Positions 1 to 9,563 of a DNA stretch of 64,000 nt are shown here, one piece after another. Below the pieces are notes generated by a model that worked only from the letters and a program-made list of their open reading frames with translations, did no database searches and was not told the origin of the DNA. This stretch comes from CAYPFY01 sp964410105 (lineage in GTDB: Bacteria; Bacteroidota; Ignavibacteria; UBA10030; SZUA-254). Position 1 is the stretch's first letter. Each line of letters starts with the position of its first letter. The stretch lies in assembly GCA_964410105.1 (NCBI GenBank), contig CAYPFY010000017.1:10463-74462 (forward strand), in the 5' to 3' direction. A program made the position numbers and the translations under genes.

Positions 1-14
1 AGGAGCAGATAAGG

Positions 15-2114
15 ATGAAACCAATCACGTGCATCCGAGTATTGATTGTTCTTGTCTTCACAACGTTCAGCCCAATCTCTGCGCAGTGGGTGCAAACTAA
101 TGGGCCCTTCGGAGGTCATGTGTACGCTCTCGCCGTGTCGGGTACGAATACCTTTGCAGGTACCTACGGACGCGGCGTATTCCTTTCCACCAACAACGGA
201 GCTACCTGGACCGCCGTTAATAGCGGCCTTACACAACCATCTGTTGTGTCGGTCATCGCCTCGGGAACGAATGTCTTTGCCGGGACTCCGGGCGGCGTCT
301 TTCGGACGACCAACAATGGTACGAGCTGGGATGAGGTCAATACGGGTCTCACAACTACCTTTGTTCAATCGCTCGCCGTCTCGGGGTCCAATATTTTTGC
401 CGGAACGGGGGGCAGCGGAGGTGTCTTTCTCTCCACCAACAACGGTGCGAGCTGGAGTCCCGTCGATTCCGGATTGACAAATACTGATATAAGGTCACTC
501 GCCGTCTCGGGCACGAATCTCTTCGCCGCGGCCTATTTTGGGGGAGTGTTTCGCTCGACCGATAACGGCACAAGCTGGACTGCGGCCAACACCGGCCTGG
601 ATTTTCCTGACGTTCGGTCGCTCGCTGCATCAGGCGCGAATCTCTTCGCGGGAACTTTCGGCGGAGGCGTCTATCGCTCCACCAATAACGGCACGAGCTG
701 GGCTGCCGTCAATACCGGCCTGGCACATCTCGAAGTTCAGTCGCTCGCCGTCTCGGGCACGAATCTTTTTGCCGGGACTGGGACCGGCGGAGTCTTTCTC
801 TCCACCAACAACGGCACAAACTGGACGGCGGTCAATTCTGGATTGACAGTGACAGATGTTCGGTCATTCTCCATCCAGGGAGCGAATCTCTTTGCGGGAA
901 CCAATGGCGGCGGGGTCTTCCGCTCGACGAACAACGGGTCAAACTGGACGACTGTAAATACCGGCTTATTAAATGCGACTGTCTTCTCACTCGCCGTCTC
1001 TTCCAACGGGCCAGGAGACACGAGCATCTTTGCCGGGACTTTTGGCGCCGGAGTCTCCCGTTCAACCGACAACGGTACAAGCTGGACTGAGGTCAATTCT
1101 GGACTGACAAATACTGATGTTCGGTCCCTCGCAATACTGGGCGCCAATCTCTTCGCCGGGACATATAGCGGGGGCATCTTTCGCTCGACTAACAACGGAA
1201 CGAACTGGACTGCCGTCAATACCGGTCTCAATACTATTAACCCACATGCATTCGCCGTTTCGGACACGATTATCTTTGCGGGCACCACCGACAATGGCGT
1301 GTTCATCTCAACCAACAGCGGCTCCGACTGGACTCCCGTCGATTCCGGTTTGACAAATCCTTACGTTTACTGCCTCTTAGTCTCGGGCACCAATCTCTTT
1401 GCAGGGACCATCGGCGGCGGGGTCTTTCGCTCGACGAACAACGGCACGAGTTGGTCTAGCGTCCATACGGGCTTAACGTCTCTTTATATTTACTCACTCG
1501 CTGTCTCGGGCCCGAATCTCTTTGCGGGAAGCGAGGGTGGAGGAGTATTTCTCTCGACCAACAACGGCTCCAGCTGGACTCTCGCCAACAACGGTATGGG
1601 TGCCACTACCGTTGCGTCACTCTGGGTCGCCGGTCCGAATGTTTTTGCCGGGACTGCCGGCGGCGGCGTGTATCTTTCGACCGACAACGGCACAAGCTGG
1701 TCCGACGTCAGTACAGGCTTCGACTATACGACTATTTACGCTCTAGCTGCTTCGGGCCGGAATCTCTTTTTCGGGACTTTTGCCGAGGGAGTTTGGAGGA
1801 GGTCGTTGTCGCAAATGGTCACTTCCGTGGAGAACTGGGGGAGTCTCCCTTCCCGATTTGTCCTTGAGCAGAACTATCCGAACCCTTTCAATCCAAGTAC
1901 CACCATACACTTCTCACTTCTTCATTCAGGGGAAGTGAACCTCCGAATCTTTAATATTCTTGGCGAGCAGATTGCGACTCTGATCTCTGACCGCCTAACC
2001 GCAGGACCTCATGAGCTCGAATGGAACCCGCACCATCTGCCCAGCGGAGTCTACTTCTACCGGTTGCAGGCGGGTGCCTCCGCCGAGACCAAATCATTGA
2101 TCCTTCTGAAGTGA
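15..2114 (+). CDS. Secreted Asp-box beta-propeller protein with T9SS C-terminal sorting domain
   Basis: A 699-residue exported protein. Residues 1-24 form a signal peptide ending in ISAQ. The body is 13 full and one partial repeat of about 41 residues, each carrying STNNGTSW (the Asp-box, S-x-D/N-x-G-x-x-W) followed by VNTGL and a SLAVSGTNLFAGT strand. Each unit should be one propeller blade, so two stacked seven-bladed propellers is a reasonable guess. Residues from about 614 to the end are the sorting domain: EQNYPNPFNPSTTI, then FNILGE and LPSGVYFYRL. Such domains direct export by the type IX system and anchoring or release at the cell surface. AGGAG at 1-5 lies nine bases before the ATG. 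Ligand or enzymatic role is unknown; Asp-box proteins include glycosidases and adhesins. Confidence 0.9.
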   Translation: MKPITCIRVLIVLVFTTFSPISAQWVQTNGPFGGHVYALAVSGTNTFAGTYGRGVFLSTNNGATWTAVNSGLTQPSVVSVIASGTNVFAGTPGGVFRTTNNGTSWDEVNTGLTTTFVQSLAVSGSNIFAGTGGSGGVFLSTNNGASWSPVDSGLTNTDIRSLAVSGTNLFAAAYFGGVFRSTDNGTSWTAANTGLDFPDVRSLAASGANLFAGTFGGGVYRSTNNGTSWAAVNTGLAHLEVQSLAVSGTNLFAGTGTGGVFLSTNNGTNWTAVNSGLTVTDVRSFSIQGANLFAGTNGGGVFRSTNNGSNWTTVNTGLLNATVFSLAVSSNGPGDTSIFAGTFGAGVSRSTDNGTSWTEVNSGLTNTDVRSLAILGANLFAGTYSGGIFRSTNNGTNWTAVNTGLNTINPHAFAVSDTIIFAGTTDNGVFISTNSGSDWTPVDSGLTNPYVYCLLVSGTNLFAGTIGGGVFRSTNNGTSWSSVHTGLTSLYIYSLAVSGPNLFAGSEGGGVFLSTNNGSSWTLANNGMGATTVASLWVAGPNVFAGTAGGGVYLSTDNGTSWSDVSTGFDYTTIYALAASGRNLFFGTFAEGVWRRSLSQMVTSVENWGSLPSRFVLEQNYPNPFNPSTTIHFSLLHSGEVNLRIFNILGEQIATLISDRLTAGPHELEWNPHHLPSGVYFYRLQAGASAETKSLILLK
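105..1805 (+). repeat. Tandem 41-residue Asp-box repeats, 13.5 copies
   Basis: The DNA repeats with a period near 123 bases inside the first gene. The most constant part encodes ACCAACAACGGCACGAGCTGG-like codons (STNNGTSW), while strand-connecting residues vary. Unit 8 carries a few extra residues (SSNGPGDTS) and unit 10 is degenerate (STNSGSDW). The repetition also produces long spurious open frames on both strands. Confidence 0.85.
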
Positions 2115-2220
2115 ATGGCAGACTATACATGACTGTCGTTTAGTTGTTACTACAGGTTGACCGATGCAGCCCTAGCACGCTAAGGTTCATGGCACAATCA
2201 AAAACTTTGTGGAGAGTGAG

Positions 2221-2634
2221 ATGAATGCCCATAGTAGCTATATGGTAAAAAAGTGGGAAGAAAACTCGTACGCCCAAATCTCGCCAAATTCCAAGTTGAC
2301 CAAAGCGTCGGTTGAGTATCAGGTCACCGGAGAAATAGACGGAAAGGCGCTCGTCGAATACCTGATGTTCTACCGCCACTTTGACCCAAATGATCAGCAT
2401 AAGTCTTCGGCGTCATATATCGGGCTCATCCGGTTTGATGGAAAGCTGAAGGATAAATCAGGCACTTTTGTGCTCCAAGACCATGGCACTTTTGATGCTG
2501 GGGGAGCGAGCTCAGTTTTGCAGATTATTGCAGGATCTGGTACAGGTGCGCTTCGAGGAATTATAGGAACCGGGAAGTATCTCGCCAACAAGGAGGGGTA
2601 TTTCCTTGACCTGGATTATGATTTGCCCCAGTGA
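2221..2634 (+). CDS. DUF3224 family protein
   Basis: A small soluble protein of 137 residues with the features of DUF3224, a beta-barrel family related in fold to allene oxide cyclase: a KKWEE start, a VTGEIDGKALVEYLM strand, SASYIGLIRFDGKL, a GTFVLQDHGTFDAG core and the GSGTGALRGIIGTGKY loop, ending in LDYDL. No enzymatic activity is established for the family. The ATG at 2221 is preferred over an in-frame GTG at 2209 because GGAG at 2211-2214 sits six bases before it. There are no operon partners: the next gene is about 280 bases away. Confidence 0.8.
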   Translation: MNAHSSYMVKKWEENSYAQISPNSKLTKASVEYQVTGEIDGKALVEYLMFYRHFDPNDQHKSSASYIGLIRFDGKLKDKSGTFVLQDHGTFDAGGASSVLQIIAGSGTGALRGIIGTGKYLANKEGYFLDLDYDLPQ

Positions 2635-2915
2635 TCCGAAGGTCAATAAACTCTCAAATGGAGAAGATCGGCGACCCTCCACCCGGTGCGAAACAGCAGA
2701 CTTTGGTCTTTGAAGCCGCTTCCGCTTTGCGCCGCCTGGTGAATAGGATGGGGTAGCGCAAAAAGTCAAATCTGGCGGCTTGTGTTGAGAGTGGGGAGTG
2801 CACAATTCGGATTCTCCGGGATTTGGACCGGAAACAACAGTGAGACCCAGGTACGGATACGGGTTGAAAGGCACCGTGCCGCAGATCGACGTTAGGATGA
2901 CATGGGTTGACAGAG

Positions 2916-3614
2916 ATGATTTCTAAAACCAGGATGCTCTTTCTGGTTCAAAACCTCAGATGGAAAGAGATTGCAAGAGGAATCCAGGACAATCCCAGCC
3001 TGATCGATGTGCGCGATAAGAAAGGGCGCAATTGGCTGCATCTGTGCTGCAGCAATAACCTCCAAAAGAAGGGGTTGAAGCCTGAAGATAGCATCAGGAC
3101 GGCCGAAGTTCTCATCAAGGGTGGAATCGATATCAACGTGGGGGCTTTCAGCCAGGGGGATTGGAAGGCGACACCTCTATGGTATTCTGTCGCCTTCGGA
3201 AGGAATGTTGCCCTCTCAGAGTATTTGCTTGCCTCCGGCTCCGACCCCAATTATTGTCTGTTTGCCGCAGCCTATAACGATGACGCGAAGGCAATCCGAT
3301 TGCTTATCCGCCACGGAGCGGAAGGGTCTCTCTCACCGGTGTTTCTTGCCGCTGTTCAGTCGAATCGACTCTCCGCCGCTGAGGAGTTGCTGAATCTTGG
3401 CGCAGATGTGAACTTTCAGGATCGAAAGGGAATGACGGCGCTTCATTACCTTCTCAAGCGAGGACGTGACATCAAATACGTTCGCATGTTGCTCAAACAC
3501 CGGGCTCGGACGGATATCAAGAATGTAACTGGGATCTCAGCTGCAGACATTTTAATGCGAAAAAGGGATCCTCAGTGGCGAAAACTTGTTAGTGCCCCAA
3601 GAGGCAAATGTTAG
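2916..3614 (+). CDS. Ankyrin-repeat protein
   Basis: A protein of about 232 residues without a signal peptide, made of ankyrin repeats. Recognisable units include GRNWLHLCCSNN, a long inserted unit around TPLWYSVAFGRNVALSEYLLASGSDPN, AAYNDDAKAIRLLIRHGAE, AAVQSNRLSAAEELLNLGADVN and GMTALHYLLKRG..VRMLLKHRARTDIKN. Ankyrin repeats are protein-binding scaffolds; the partner is unknown. An in-frame TTG at 2907 is a possible alternative start, and neither start has a strong ribosome binding site. The stop lies 16 bases before the next start, so co-transcription with the DUF2461 gene is likely. Confidence 0.8.
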   Translation: MISKTRMLFLVQNLRWKEIARGIQDNPSLIDVRDKKGRNWLHLCCSNNLQKKGLKPEDSIRTAEVLIKGGIDINVGAFSQGDWKATPLWYSVAFGRNVALSEYLLASGSDPNYCLFAAAYNDDAKAIRLLIRHGAEGSLSPVFLAAVQSNRLSAAEELLNLGADVNFQDRKGMTALHYLLKRGRDIKYVRMLLKHRARTDIKNVTGISAADILMRKRDPQWRKLVSAPRGKC

Positions 3615-3630
3615 ACACAGGGAATATATT

Positions 3631-4299
3631 ATGACAACGATAAAAAAGGAGACGCTTCAGTTTCTCAAAGATCTGAAGTCGCATAATAACCGGGACTGGT
3701 TCAATGCGAATAAGGATAAATTCGTCCGTGCAAATGAGAACTTCACGGAGTTCGTTCAAGGGCTGATCGGCGAAGTTTCCAAATTCGACAAATCTGTCTC
3801 AGGGCTTGATGCTAAAGAATGCGTATTCCGCATTTACCGCGATGTCCGGTTCTCGAAAGATAAGTCGCCTTACAAAACACACCTTGCGGCGACGTTGATG
3901 GGAAGAGGAAGAATGTGCGGAGTTGCCGGCTATTATTTACACCTGGAGCCGGGCAACGCTTTCCTTGCAGGAGGCGTACATATGACAGATCCCGAAAACC
4001 TCAAAGCGATCCGAGAAGAAATCAGTAGCAATGGAAAGGTCTTTTTGAGAATTATTGCCGACAAGGAGTTTAAGAGCACTTTTGAGATTGTAGGGGAAAA
4101 ACTGGTCAAGGTTCCTCAGGGATTCGATAAGGAAGATCCGATGGGAGATTATTTGAAGTTTAAGGAACTGATGATCCACCATTCAGTTAACGACAAAGAA
4201 ATCCTGTCCGACGGTTTCACATCTTATTGTGTGAAGATTATCAGGAGGATGGTGCCGTTTAACTCATTTCTGAATAAACCGATGGTTAAGTCACGATAA
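3631..4299 (+). CDS. DUF2461 (TIGR02453) domain protein
   Basis: A 222-residue protein of the DUF2461 family: FLKDLKSHNNRDWFNANKDKF near the N-terminus (the NN-x-x-W-F-x-x-N/H-K hallmark), RIYRDVRFSKDKSPYKTHLAA in the middle, then YYLHLEPGNAFLAGGVHM and a C-terminal F-x-x-Y helix. The family is widespread and its biochemical function is not established. The frame is open upstream to an ATG at 3586 inside the ankyrin gene, but family alignments begin near TTIKKETLQFL, which supports the start used here. Confidence 0.85.
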   Translation: MTTIKKETLQFLKDLKSHNNRDWFNANKDKFVRANENFTEFVQGLIGEVSKFDKSVSGLDAKECVFRIYRDVRFSKDKSPYKTHLAATLMGRGRMCGVAGYYLHLEPGNAFLAGGVHMTDPENLKAIREEISSNGKVFLRIIADKEFKSTFEIVGEKLVKVPQGFDKEDPMGDYLKFKELMIHHSVNDKEILSDGFTSYCVKIIRRMVPFNSFLNKPMVKSR

Positions 4300-4393
4300 C
4301 GACTCGTGCGCAGATGAAGGAATAATGCGCTCCCCACGTCTATGGTGCGATGCTGCGCCAATTGTGGAGCGCCGTGTTCGATGAGGAGATACG

Positions 4394-5191
4394 ATGGAAC
4401 CTAAAGTCATATTCGTAACCGGGACAACTTCGGGCTTCGGCCTCTCGATGGCGGAGAGGCTTGCATCAGAAGGCCACACGGTGATTGGAACGAGCAGAAA
4501 TCCCGAGAAGATGAAACCGAGTTTCGAGCTTTTGAGACTTGACGTCACCTCAGAAGCTTCGGTAAAACGGTGCGTCTCCGAGTTACTTGCTCACCATCCG
4601 GTGATCGATGTTGTGGTTAATAATGCCGGTGTGGCAGTGACAGGCGCAATTGAGGAAACTCCCCTCGAGGATGCACGAATGCAATTTGAAACTAATTTTT
4701 GGGGCCCGATACGAGTTCTCAAGGAGATTCTCCCCGCATTGCGGCGCCAACGGCGGGGTCACATTATCAACATCAGTTCACTCGCGGGCCTGATTGGAAT
4801 CCCCTATCAGGGATTCTACACGGCCTCGAAGCATGCGCTCGAAGGTTATTCCAAATCATTGAAAGCGGAAGTAGAGCCTTTCAACATCAAGGTGACTCTT
4901 ATCGAACCAGGATTCTTCAGAACGAATCTACAGAATTCTTCCCACCTTGCAAAAGAGCGTGTCCCTGATTACGATGGCATTCGTCCCAAGGTGCTTGCCG
5001 CTATTAGGGAATCGGTCGATAATGCCCCCCCAGCAGAGATTGTGGCGGCTGTTATCTCCCGGGTTGTTAATACCAACAAACCCCGCTTTAAGTATCGCGT
5101 TGGGAATCAGGCCAAGTTCCTTCCCATTCTCGACTTTTTCCTCCCGAAGATTTTTGACAGTGGACTCAAGAAAAAGTTCAAGTTGTCGTAA
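4394..5191 (+). CDS. Short-chain dehydrogenase/reductase (SDR), classical type
   Basis: A 265-residue Rossmann-fold oxidoreductase. The cofactor motif TGTTSGFG lies at residues 9-16, NNAGV around residue 76, the catalytic serine in INISSLAG and the catalytic pair in YTASK. The arginine-rich stretch after the second strand (GTSRNPEK) suggests NADP(H). The closest group is the unspecific 'oxidoreductase, SDR family' that includes retinol-dehydrogenase-like enzymes with VEPFNIKVTLIEPGFFRTN. Substrate is not predictable. GAGGAG at 4382-4387 is the ribosome binding site. It stands alone, with about 95 bases before it and 66 after it. Confidence 0.88.
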   Translation: MEPKVIFVTGTTSGFGLSMAERLASEGHTVIGTSRNPEKMKPSFELLRLDVTSEASVKRCVSELLAHHPVIDVVVNNAGVAVTGAIEETPLEDARMQFETNFWGPIRVLKEILPALRRQRRGHIINISSLAGLIGIPYQGFYTASKHALEGYSKSLKAEVEPFNIKVTLIEPGFFRTNLQNSSHLAKERVPDYDGIRPKVLAAIRESVDNAPPAEIVAAVISRVVNTNKPRFKYRVGNQAKFLPILDFFLPKIFDSGLKKKFKLS

Positions 5192-5257
5192 GATCGCCTC
5201 TGATGACGCGTACTCATCACTATCCTCTAAAACATTCGGCGTGAAAGGAGTCGTGCA

Positions 5258-5788
5258 ATGAAAAAAATCGTTTCTATGAGGCATCAGGTTCGCCTAATTA
5301 TCGTGACAGGTTGCGTGTTGGTGCTGTCGGTCTCGTCTTTGGCGCAGGCAAATGATTCCACTGTTCACGGTGTTGCGAGGAACATGGGTCAGATGACATT
5401 TATGACAGTGCCGGGACTCCCGACATGCACGCAAGGCTCTGTACAGAATGGCGACCCTTCAAAGGGCCCTTCTATCATCTTCGCCAAGATGGCAGCGGGC
5501 TGTATAATTCCGTGGCACTGGCACACACCAAACGAACATCTCATGATCGTGAGCGGTGTCGCCAGCGCAGAGATGAAGGGTGAAAAGCCGGTTACGCTTC
5601 GGGCAGGAGGTTTTGCGATAATGCCTTCTCACCACATTCACCAATTTCGCGCCATCAAAGACTGTGTGTTGTACATCTATTCCGACGCAGCGTTCGATAT
5701 TCATTATGTGGACGGGCAGGAAAAGGAAATCCCACCCGACGAGGCGATGAAGGCCGTGAAGGAAACAGCGGCGAAGGAAATGAAGTAG
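5258..5788 (+). CDS. Exported cupin-domain protein
   Basis: A 176-residue protein with a signal peptide (about residues 1-31, ending LAQA) and one cupin barrel. Motif 1 is HWHTPNEHLMIVSG (H-x-H-x3-E-x6-G) and motif 2 is GGFAIMPSHHIHQF, so the two histidines and glutamate of motif 1 plus a histidine of motif 2 can bind a divalent metal. Periplasmic location is inferred. Single-domain exported cupins of this kind are mostly uncharacterised. GAAAGGAG precedes the ATG. The charged C-terminus (KAVKETAAKEMK) is helical. Confidence 0.82.
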   Translation: MKKIVSMRHQVRLIIVTGCVLVLSVSSLAQANDSTVHGVARNMGQMTFMTVPGLPTCTQGSVQNGDPSKGPSIIFAKMAAGCIIPWHWHTPNEHLMIVSGVASAEMKGEKPVTLRAGGFAIMPSHHIHQFRAIKDCVLYIYSDAAFDIHYVDGQEKEIPPDEAMKAVKETAAKEMK

Positions 5789-5859
5789 ACCTGGAATTAC
5801 GACGTACGTGCATTTCTCGTCCGGGGATTTTCGGCTTACGTCCTCACACAGCTACACAA

Positions 5860-6261
5860 ATGTCAATGCTTGTCGCTAGGCCCTGGGTCCGATTGGCCAT
5901 GCTCGTCGGAGTTGGGTACGCCTTCGTTGGAATAATCTTCCCACTGCCGACCTCTCAAGTGTGGGCGTGGCGCCTGGCAGCATGGATACTGAGCGCTATT
6001 GGATACGGTGCCCACACTATGTACGAATATGTTGGGTTGGGTAACTCTCCACGTTTAACCGCAACGCGCGTCTCTTCGGCTGCCGCGTTCGGGGCATTTC
6101 TCATTGCCGGTGCGGCGATCGTGCGTTCACTCTTCGTCGGGGGGGGCCCGAATACCCTTCTGGGCATCGCAATCGTGGCCTGGCCGGCAATCACCGGGGT
6201 CTCTGCGTTCCTTGTGGCACTTGTTACAACTACGGCGTTGGACAGAATTCGGGGGGAATAG
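5860..6261 (+). CDS. Small integral membrane protein of unknown function
   Basis: A 133-residue hydrophobic protein with about four predicted membrane segments: LAMLVGVGYAFVGIIF, WRLAAWILSAIGYG, FGAFLIAGAAIVRSLFV and ITGVSAFLVALVTTTAL. I do not recognise a family. A conserved-looking HTMYEYVGLGNSPRLTA loop follows segment two. No ribosome binding site is obvious ahead of the ATG; an in-frame ATG two codons later is equally possible. The gene lies between two exported proteins but shares no overlap with either. Confidence 0.6.
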   Translation: MSMLVARPWVRLAMLVGVGYAFVGIIFPLPTSQVWAWRLAAWILSAIGYGAHTMYEYVGLGNSPRLTATRVSSAAAFGAFLIAGAAIVRSLFVGGGPNTLLGIAIVAWPAITGVSAFLVALVTTTALDRIRGE

Positions 6262-6398
6262 GCAGGGTGATGGGACGTGAGAGTAATACGCTTGGCGGGG
6301 GGTATCGCAGGTTCTGGCTATTCAGATATGCTGCGATTCTGAAACATTGTTGGGGGATTACACAGTTCCTCACTGATGGCGCGCGATTACAGAGATTA

Positions 6399-7346
6399 AT
6401 GAGGAATACCAAGACTCATCTGGCTCTCCTCTTAGTCATATCAGGCTCGGATATCGGCTTGGGTCAAACCAATCCGTATACTACGTCTTTCGATGTCTTT
6501 CCCCTGAAACGACAACTGGATTATATCTACGATTATTACACCGAGTCAACAACGACCTGGCTTGTCTGGGTCCAATCGATGCACGTCGACTCAGGTTCAG
6601 TTGAGTACATCGTGCGTGACTCTCTACCCGAGGATGATTCAGTCCTTACCTGGAATATCGAAGAAAGAAAGGCGCTCTGGCATCGGATTTATACTGACTA
6701 CGACTTTCCTTACCAAGATACATCCTTCTGGACCTACGATACGAGTATTATTTCCCTGCACGAGAGTCTGTCGGGCTTACATGAGCTTTCAGCATCAGAT
6801 CTTGTCTGGAATTTTCCAATCAGTCATCCGGACACAACATCCACCCACGTTCACCGATTCTCGGATAGTTCGAGAGCTCTGGCTAGCAAGCTCTGGAGCA
6901 TAAAAAGACCCGATTGCGGAGGAGGAGATGACTCCCTCTTGTTCTCCGAGAGCAGCGGACTCTTCCTTCGTAAAGCTTCATCTTTCTATGGAGGGTGTCA
7001 TAACACCCACACCAGTTGGGACTTGATGGTCCGATTACGCGGAAATCCCTTCTTATCCGTCCTAGAACCAACTAAATACCCCTCCACTTTCGTTTTAGAA
7101 CAGAACTATCCGAATCCGTTTAACCCACGCACACAAATTGATTACATTCTTCCTAAGTCCGCAACAGTCTCGCTGCGGTTATATGATCTTTTAGGCCGGG
7201 AAGTCAAAACACTTGCCGAGGGCCCCCAAACAGCTGGGGCGCATTCTGTTATCCTGAATTCTGAAGATCTTTCATCGGGCGTGTATTTTTACCGACTCTA
7301 TTCCGGGGAATCCGTACAGATGAGAAAACTCGCTATTGTGAAATAG
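6399..7346 (+). CDS. Secreted protein with T9SS C-terminal sorting domain
   Basis: A 315-residue exported protein. The ATG at 6399 opens a signal peptide (MRNTKTHLALLLVISGSDIGLGQ); the frame continues upstream to 6267 but that extension has no signal-peptide character. The mature region (about residues 24-235) has no recognisable domain and is rich in Asp, Ser, Thr, Tyr and Trp. The C-terminus is a sorting domain: EQNYPNPFNPRTQIDYIL, LYDLLGREV and LSSGVYFYRL. Role at the cell surface is unknown. Confidence 0.75.
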   Translation: MRNTKTHLALLLVISGSDIGLGQTNPYTTSFDVFPLKRQLDYIYDYYTESTTTWLVWVQSMHVDSGSVEYIVRDSLPEDDSVLTWNIEERKALWHRIYTDYDFPYQDTSFWTYDTSIISLHESLSGLHELSASDLVWNFPISHPDTTSTHVHRFSDSSRALASKLWSIKRPDCGGGDDSLLFSESSGLFLRKASSFYGGCHNTHTSWDLMVRLRGNPFLSVLEPTKYPSTFVLEQNYPNPFNPRTQIDYILPKSATVSLRLYDLLGREVKTLAEGPQTAGAHSVILNSEDLSSGVYFYRLYSGESVQMRKLAIVK

Positions 7347-7510
7347 TATCAGGTGATACCAGGTGTAAAGAAATTAAGATGATTCCGGCCACACTAGAGT
7401 ACGTTAGGACGATCTGACTCTTGTTATCAAAGAAACCCATCAAGAGCAGTGGAATTTTTGCGATCCATGCGTTATGATTTATCAACCGTATCTCGAAAGG
7501 AGGATGATCA

Positions 7511-8410
7511 ATGTCTCATATTGTGGCTGTCACCGGTGCGAGCGGTAACATCGGAAGGGAGTTGGTCCGTAGGCTTTTCCTTAAAAATGTGAGGGTCCGC
7601 GTTATCGGTCGAAATCATGAAAAATTATCTTCCTTCGTAAGTCAGGGTGCCGAGGAGCGGGTAGGCAACCTTCAGGATGCGGCTTTTCTTACCGATGCGT
7701 TTCGCGGGGCTGATGCCGTTTTCGCTATGATCCCCGAACACCCCTTTCTCCCTGATTTCATCGCCGACAAGCGACGAACGGCGGCGAGTCTCGCCGAGGC
7801 AATAGGCTCTGCCCGGGTGGCGCGTGTGGTAGCTGTCAGCGCCATAGGCGTCAGCCCGCCCTCCGGCATAGGTCCCGCTGCGCCCCATGGAGAACTCGAA
7901 GCCTTGCTGAAATCGATTCCCGGGCTGTCGGCGGTCGCTTTGCGTCCCGCTTTTCTTATGGAGAACCATATGGGTAGCATTCCGTTTGTCAGGAATGCGG
8001 GCGTTAACGGAAGCGCGATCCTAGCTCATGTTCCGGTAGCCATGACCTGCACCAGGGATATCGCTTCCATTGCCTCCGAATATCTTGTCAAACCGGACTT
8101 TAAGGGATTCACAATTCGTGAGCTGCTTGGTCCTCGCGACTACACACTCCGCGAGACTACGACCATCCTGGGGGCAGCGATAAATAAGCCGGAATTGCCC
8201 TACATTGAGCTTCCTTATGAAGGCTTGCACAAGGGTTTGGTTGATGCGGGGTTCTCTCCGAATGCGGCCGATTCCCTGGTCGAATTGCAGAAGGCATTTA
8301 ATGAAGGACTGATTCGCAGTGCGGTGCCTCGAAATCAATTGAACACAACACCCACATCGCTCGAAGATTTTGCCAGAGAAGTCTTTGCACCGGCCTATCG
8401 ATCCGCCTGA
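7511..8410 (+). CDS. NmrA-like / NAD(P)-binding atypical SDR protein
   Basis: A 299-residue Rossmann-fold protein with GASGNIG at residues 8-14, the atypical-SDR glycine motif. VRVIGRNHEKL follows the second strand, and FRGADAVFAMIPEHP resembles the NmrA and HSCARG-type sensors and NAD(P)H:quinone reductases of the QOR2 kind. There is no canonical YxxxK, as usual for the NmrA group. The C-terminal part (ELLGPRDYTLRETTTILGAAI) is the substrate-facing region. AAAGGAGG at 7496-7503 is a strong ribosome binding site. Detoxification or redox sensing is the common role of relatives; here it is inference only. Confidence 0.8.
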   Translation: MSHIVAVTGASGNIGRELVRRLFLKNVRVRVIGRNHEKLSSFVSQGAEERVGNLQDAAFLTDAFRGADAVFAMIPEHPFLPDFIADKRRTAASLAEAIGSARVARVVAVSAIGVSPPSGIGPAAPHGELEALLKSIPGLSAVALRPAFLMENHMGSIPFVRNAGVNGSAILAHVPVAMTCTRDIASIASEYLVKPDFKGFTIRELLGPRDYTLRETTTILGAAINKPELPYIELPYEGLHKGLVDAGFSPNAADSLVELQKAFNEGLIRSAVPRNQLNTTPTSLEDFAREVFAPAYRSA

Positions 8411-8547
8411 TCAGGCTGGGATGGATCCCGTTGCTTGCTATCTTCTTACGAAATATCACGAAGGTCTCCATCTTGTATATTTTGGGTGAAACCGTAGCAC
8501 ATCGATAATGCCACAAATACTTTTATGGTGAATAAACTCAACCGCCC

Positions 8548-9369
8548 ATGAACAAACCTATTGCTGATACGGACAAAATTTTTGCGGGATCCATGCCGGA
8601 GATTTACGAGAAGTATCTCGTGCCACTCATTTTTGTACCTTACGCAGAAGACCTCGCGAATCGGATCCGTGTGAAACCTCCTGGTCGGTTGCTCGAGCTC
8701 GCGGCAGGCACAGGAGTTGTCACGCGTCATTTATCATCGGCGCTCGCTGAAAATACGCAGATTGTCGCCACAGATCTGAATCAGCCGATGCTCAATCAGG
8801 CTTCCAGGGTAGGAACAGCTCACGCAGTCGAATGGCGCCAGGCTGATGCGATGCAGTTGCCTTTCGAGGACGGCAGTTTTGATGCCGTTGTGTGCCAGTT
8901 CGGAGTCATGTTTTTCGCTGATAAGCCCAAGGCATTTTCCGAGGTTCGGCGAGTGCTCAAACCCGGGGGGACGTATATCTTCAACGTCTGGGACAGAATC
9001 GAAGAGAACGAGTTCGCGGATATTGTGACGATCTCACTTTCATCTCTTTTCCCCAAAGACCCGCCGCGATTCCTTGCCCGTACACCCTACGGCTACTATG
9101 ATCGCCAAGCCATCGAGCGAGACCTGGCCAATGGGGGATTTACTTCGCCGAAGATCGAAAATCTCCCCGCGCGCAGTCGGGCACCATCTTTCCAAAATCC
9201 CGCAGTCGCGTACTGCCAGGGGACACCACTCAGGAATGAGATCGAGGCCCGTGATGCGTCGCTGCTGGGCAGAGCTACGGACATTGCCGCGGAAGCTATA
9301 GCGAGAAAGTTTGGTCGCGGAGCTGTCGACGGCAGGATTAAGGCCCATGTCGTCTCGATCGTGAAATGA
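8548..9369 (+). CDS. Class I SAM-dependent methyltransferase
   Basis: A 273-residue methyltransferase of the UbiE/Methyltransf_11 type. Motif I is LLELAAGTGVVT (residues 50-61), followed by VATDLNQPML, QADAMQLPFEDGSFDAVVCQFGVMFF and the RRVLKPGGTYIFNVWD region. The substrate cannot be read from the sequence. An AT-rich TATATTTTG about 65 bases upstream could be a -10 element. It is a single gene, flanked by gaps of more than 130 bases on each side. Confidence 0.85.
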   Translation: MNKPIADTDKIFAGSMPEIYEKYLVPLIFVPYAEDLANRIRVKPPGRLLELAAGTGVVTRHLSSALAENTQIVATDLNQPMLNQASRVGTAHAVEWRQADAMQLPFEDGSFDAVVCQFGVMFFADKPKAFSEVRRVLKPGGTYIFNVWDRIEENEFADIVTISLSSLFPKDPPRFLARTPYGYYDRQAIERDLANGGFTSPKIENLPARSRAPSFQNPAVAYCQGTPLRNEIEARDASLLGRATDIAAEAIARKFGRGAVDGRIKAHVVSIVK

Positions 9370-9563
9370 GGTTTTATCGGGGAGGACCGCCCTACCAAGC
9401 CTTCGAGCTGGAAAAGGGTTCATTGAACCGGCGATTATTGCGGATGTTGGGAAACTTATCCCCATAGAATGAGTAGAACGTATTAGACTGTGCGTTCTTT
9501 TGATTGGGGGAGATACCAGCGAATGGTTTCGAGCGATACCACCTCACTTTCATCTCATGAACC

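Noticed and set aside
737..1315. 192-codon minus-strand frame in the Asp-box gene
   Set aside because: Produced by the repeat pattern; repeats VPAK..LVERKTPP in the wrong strand.
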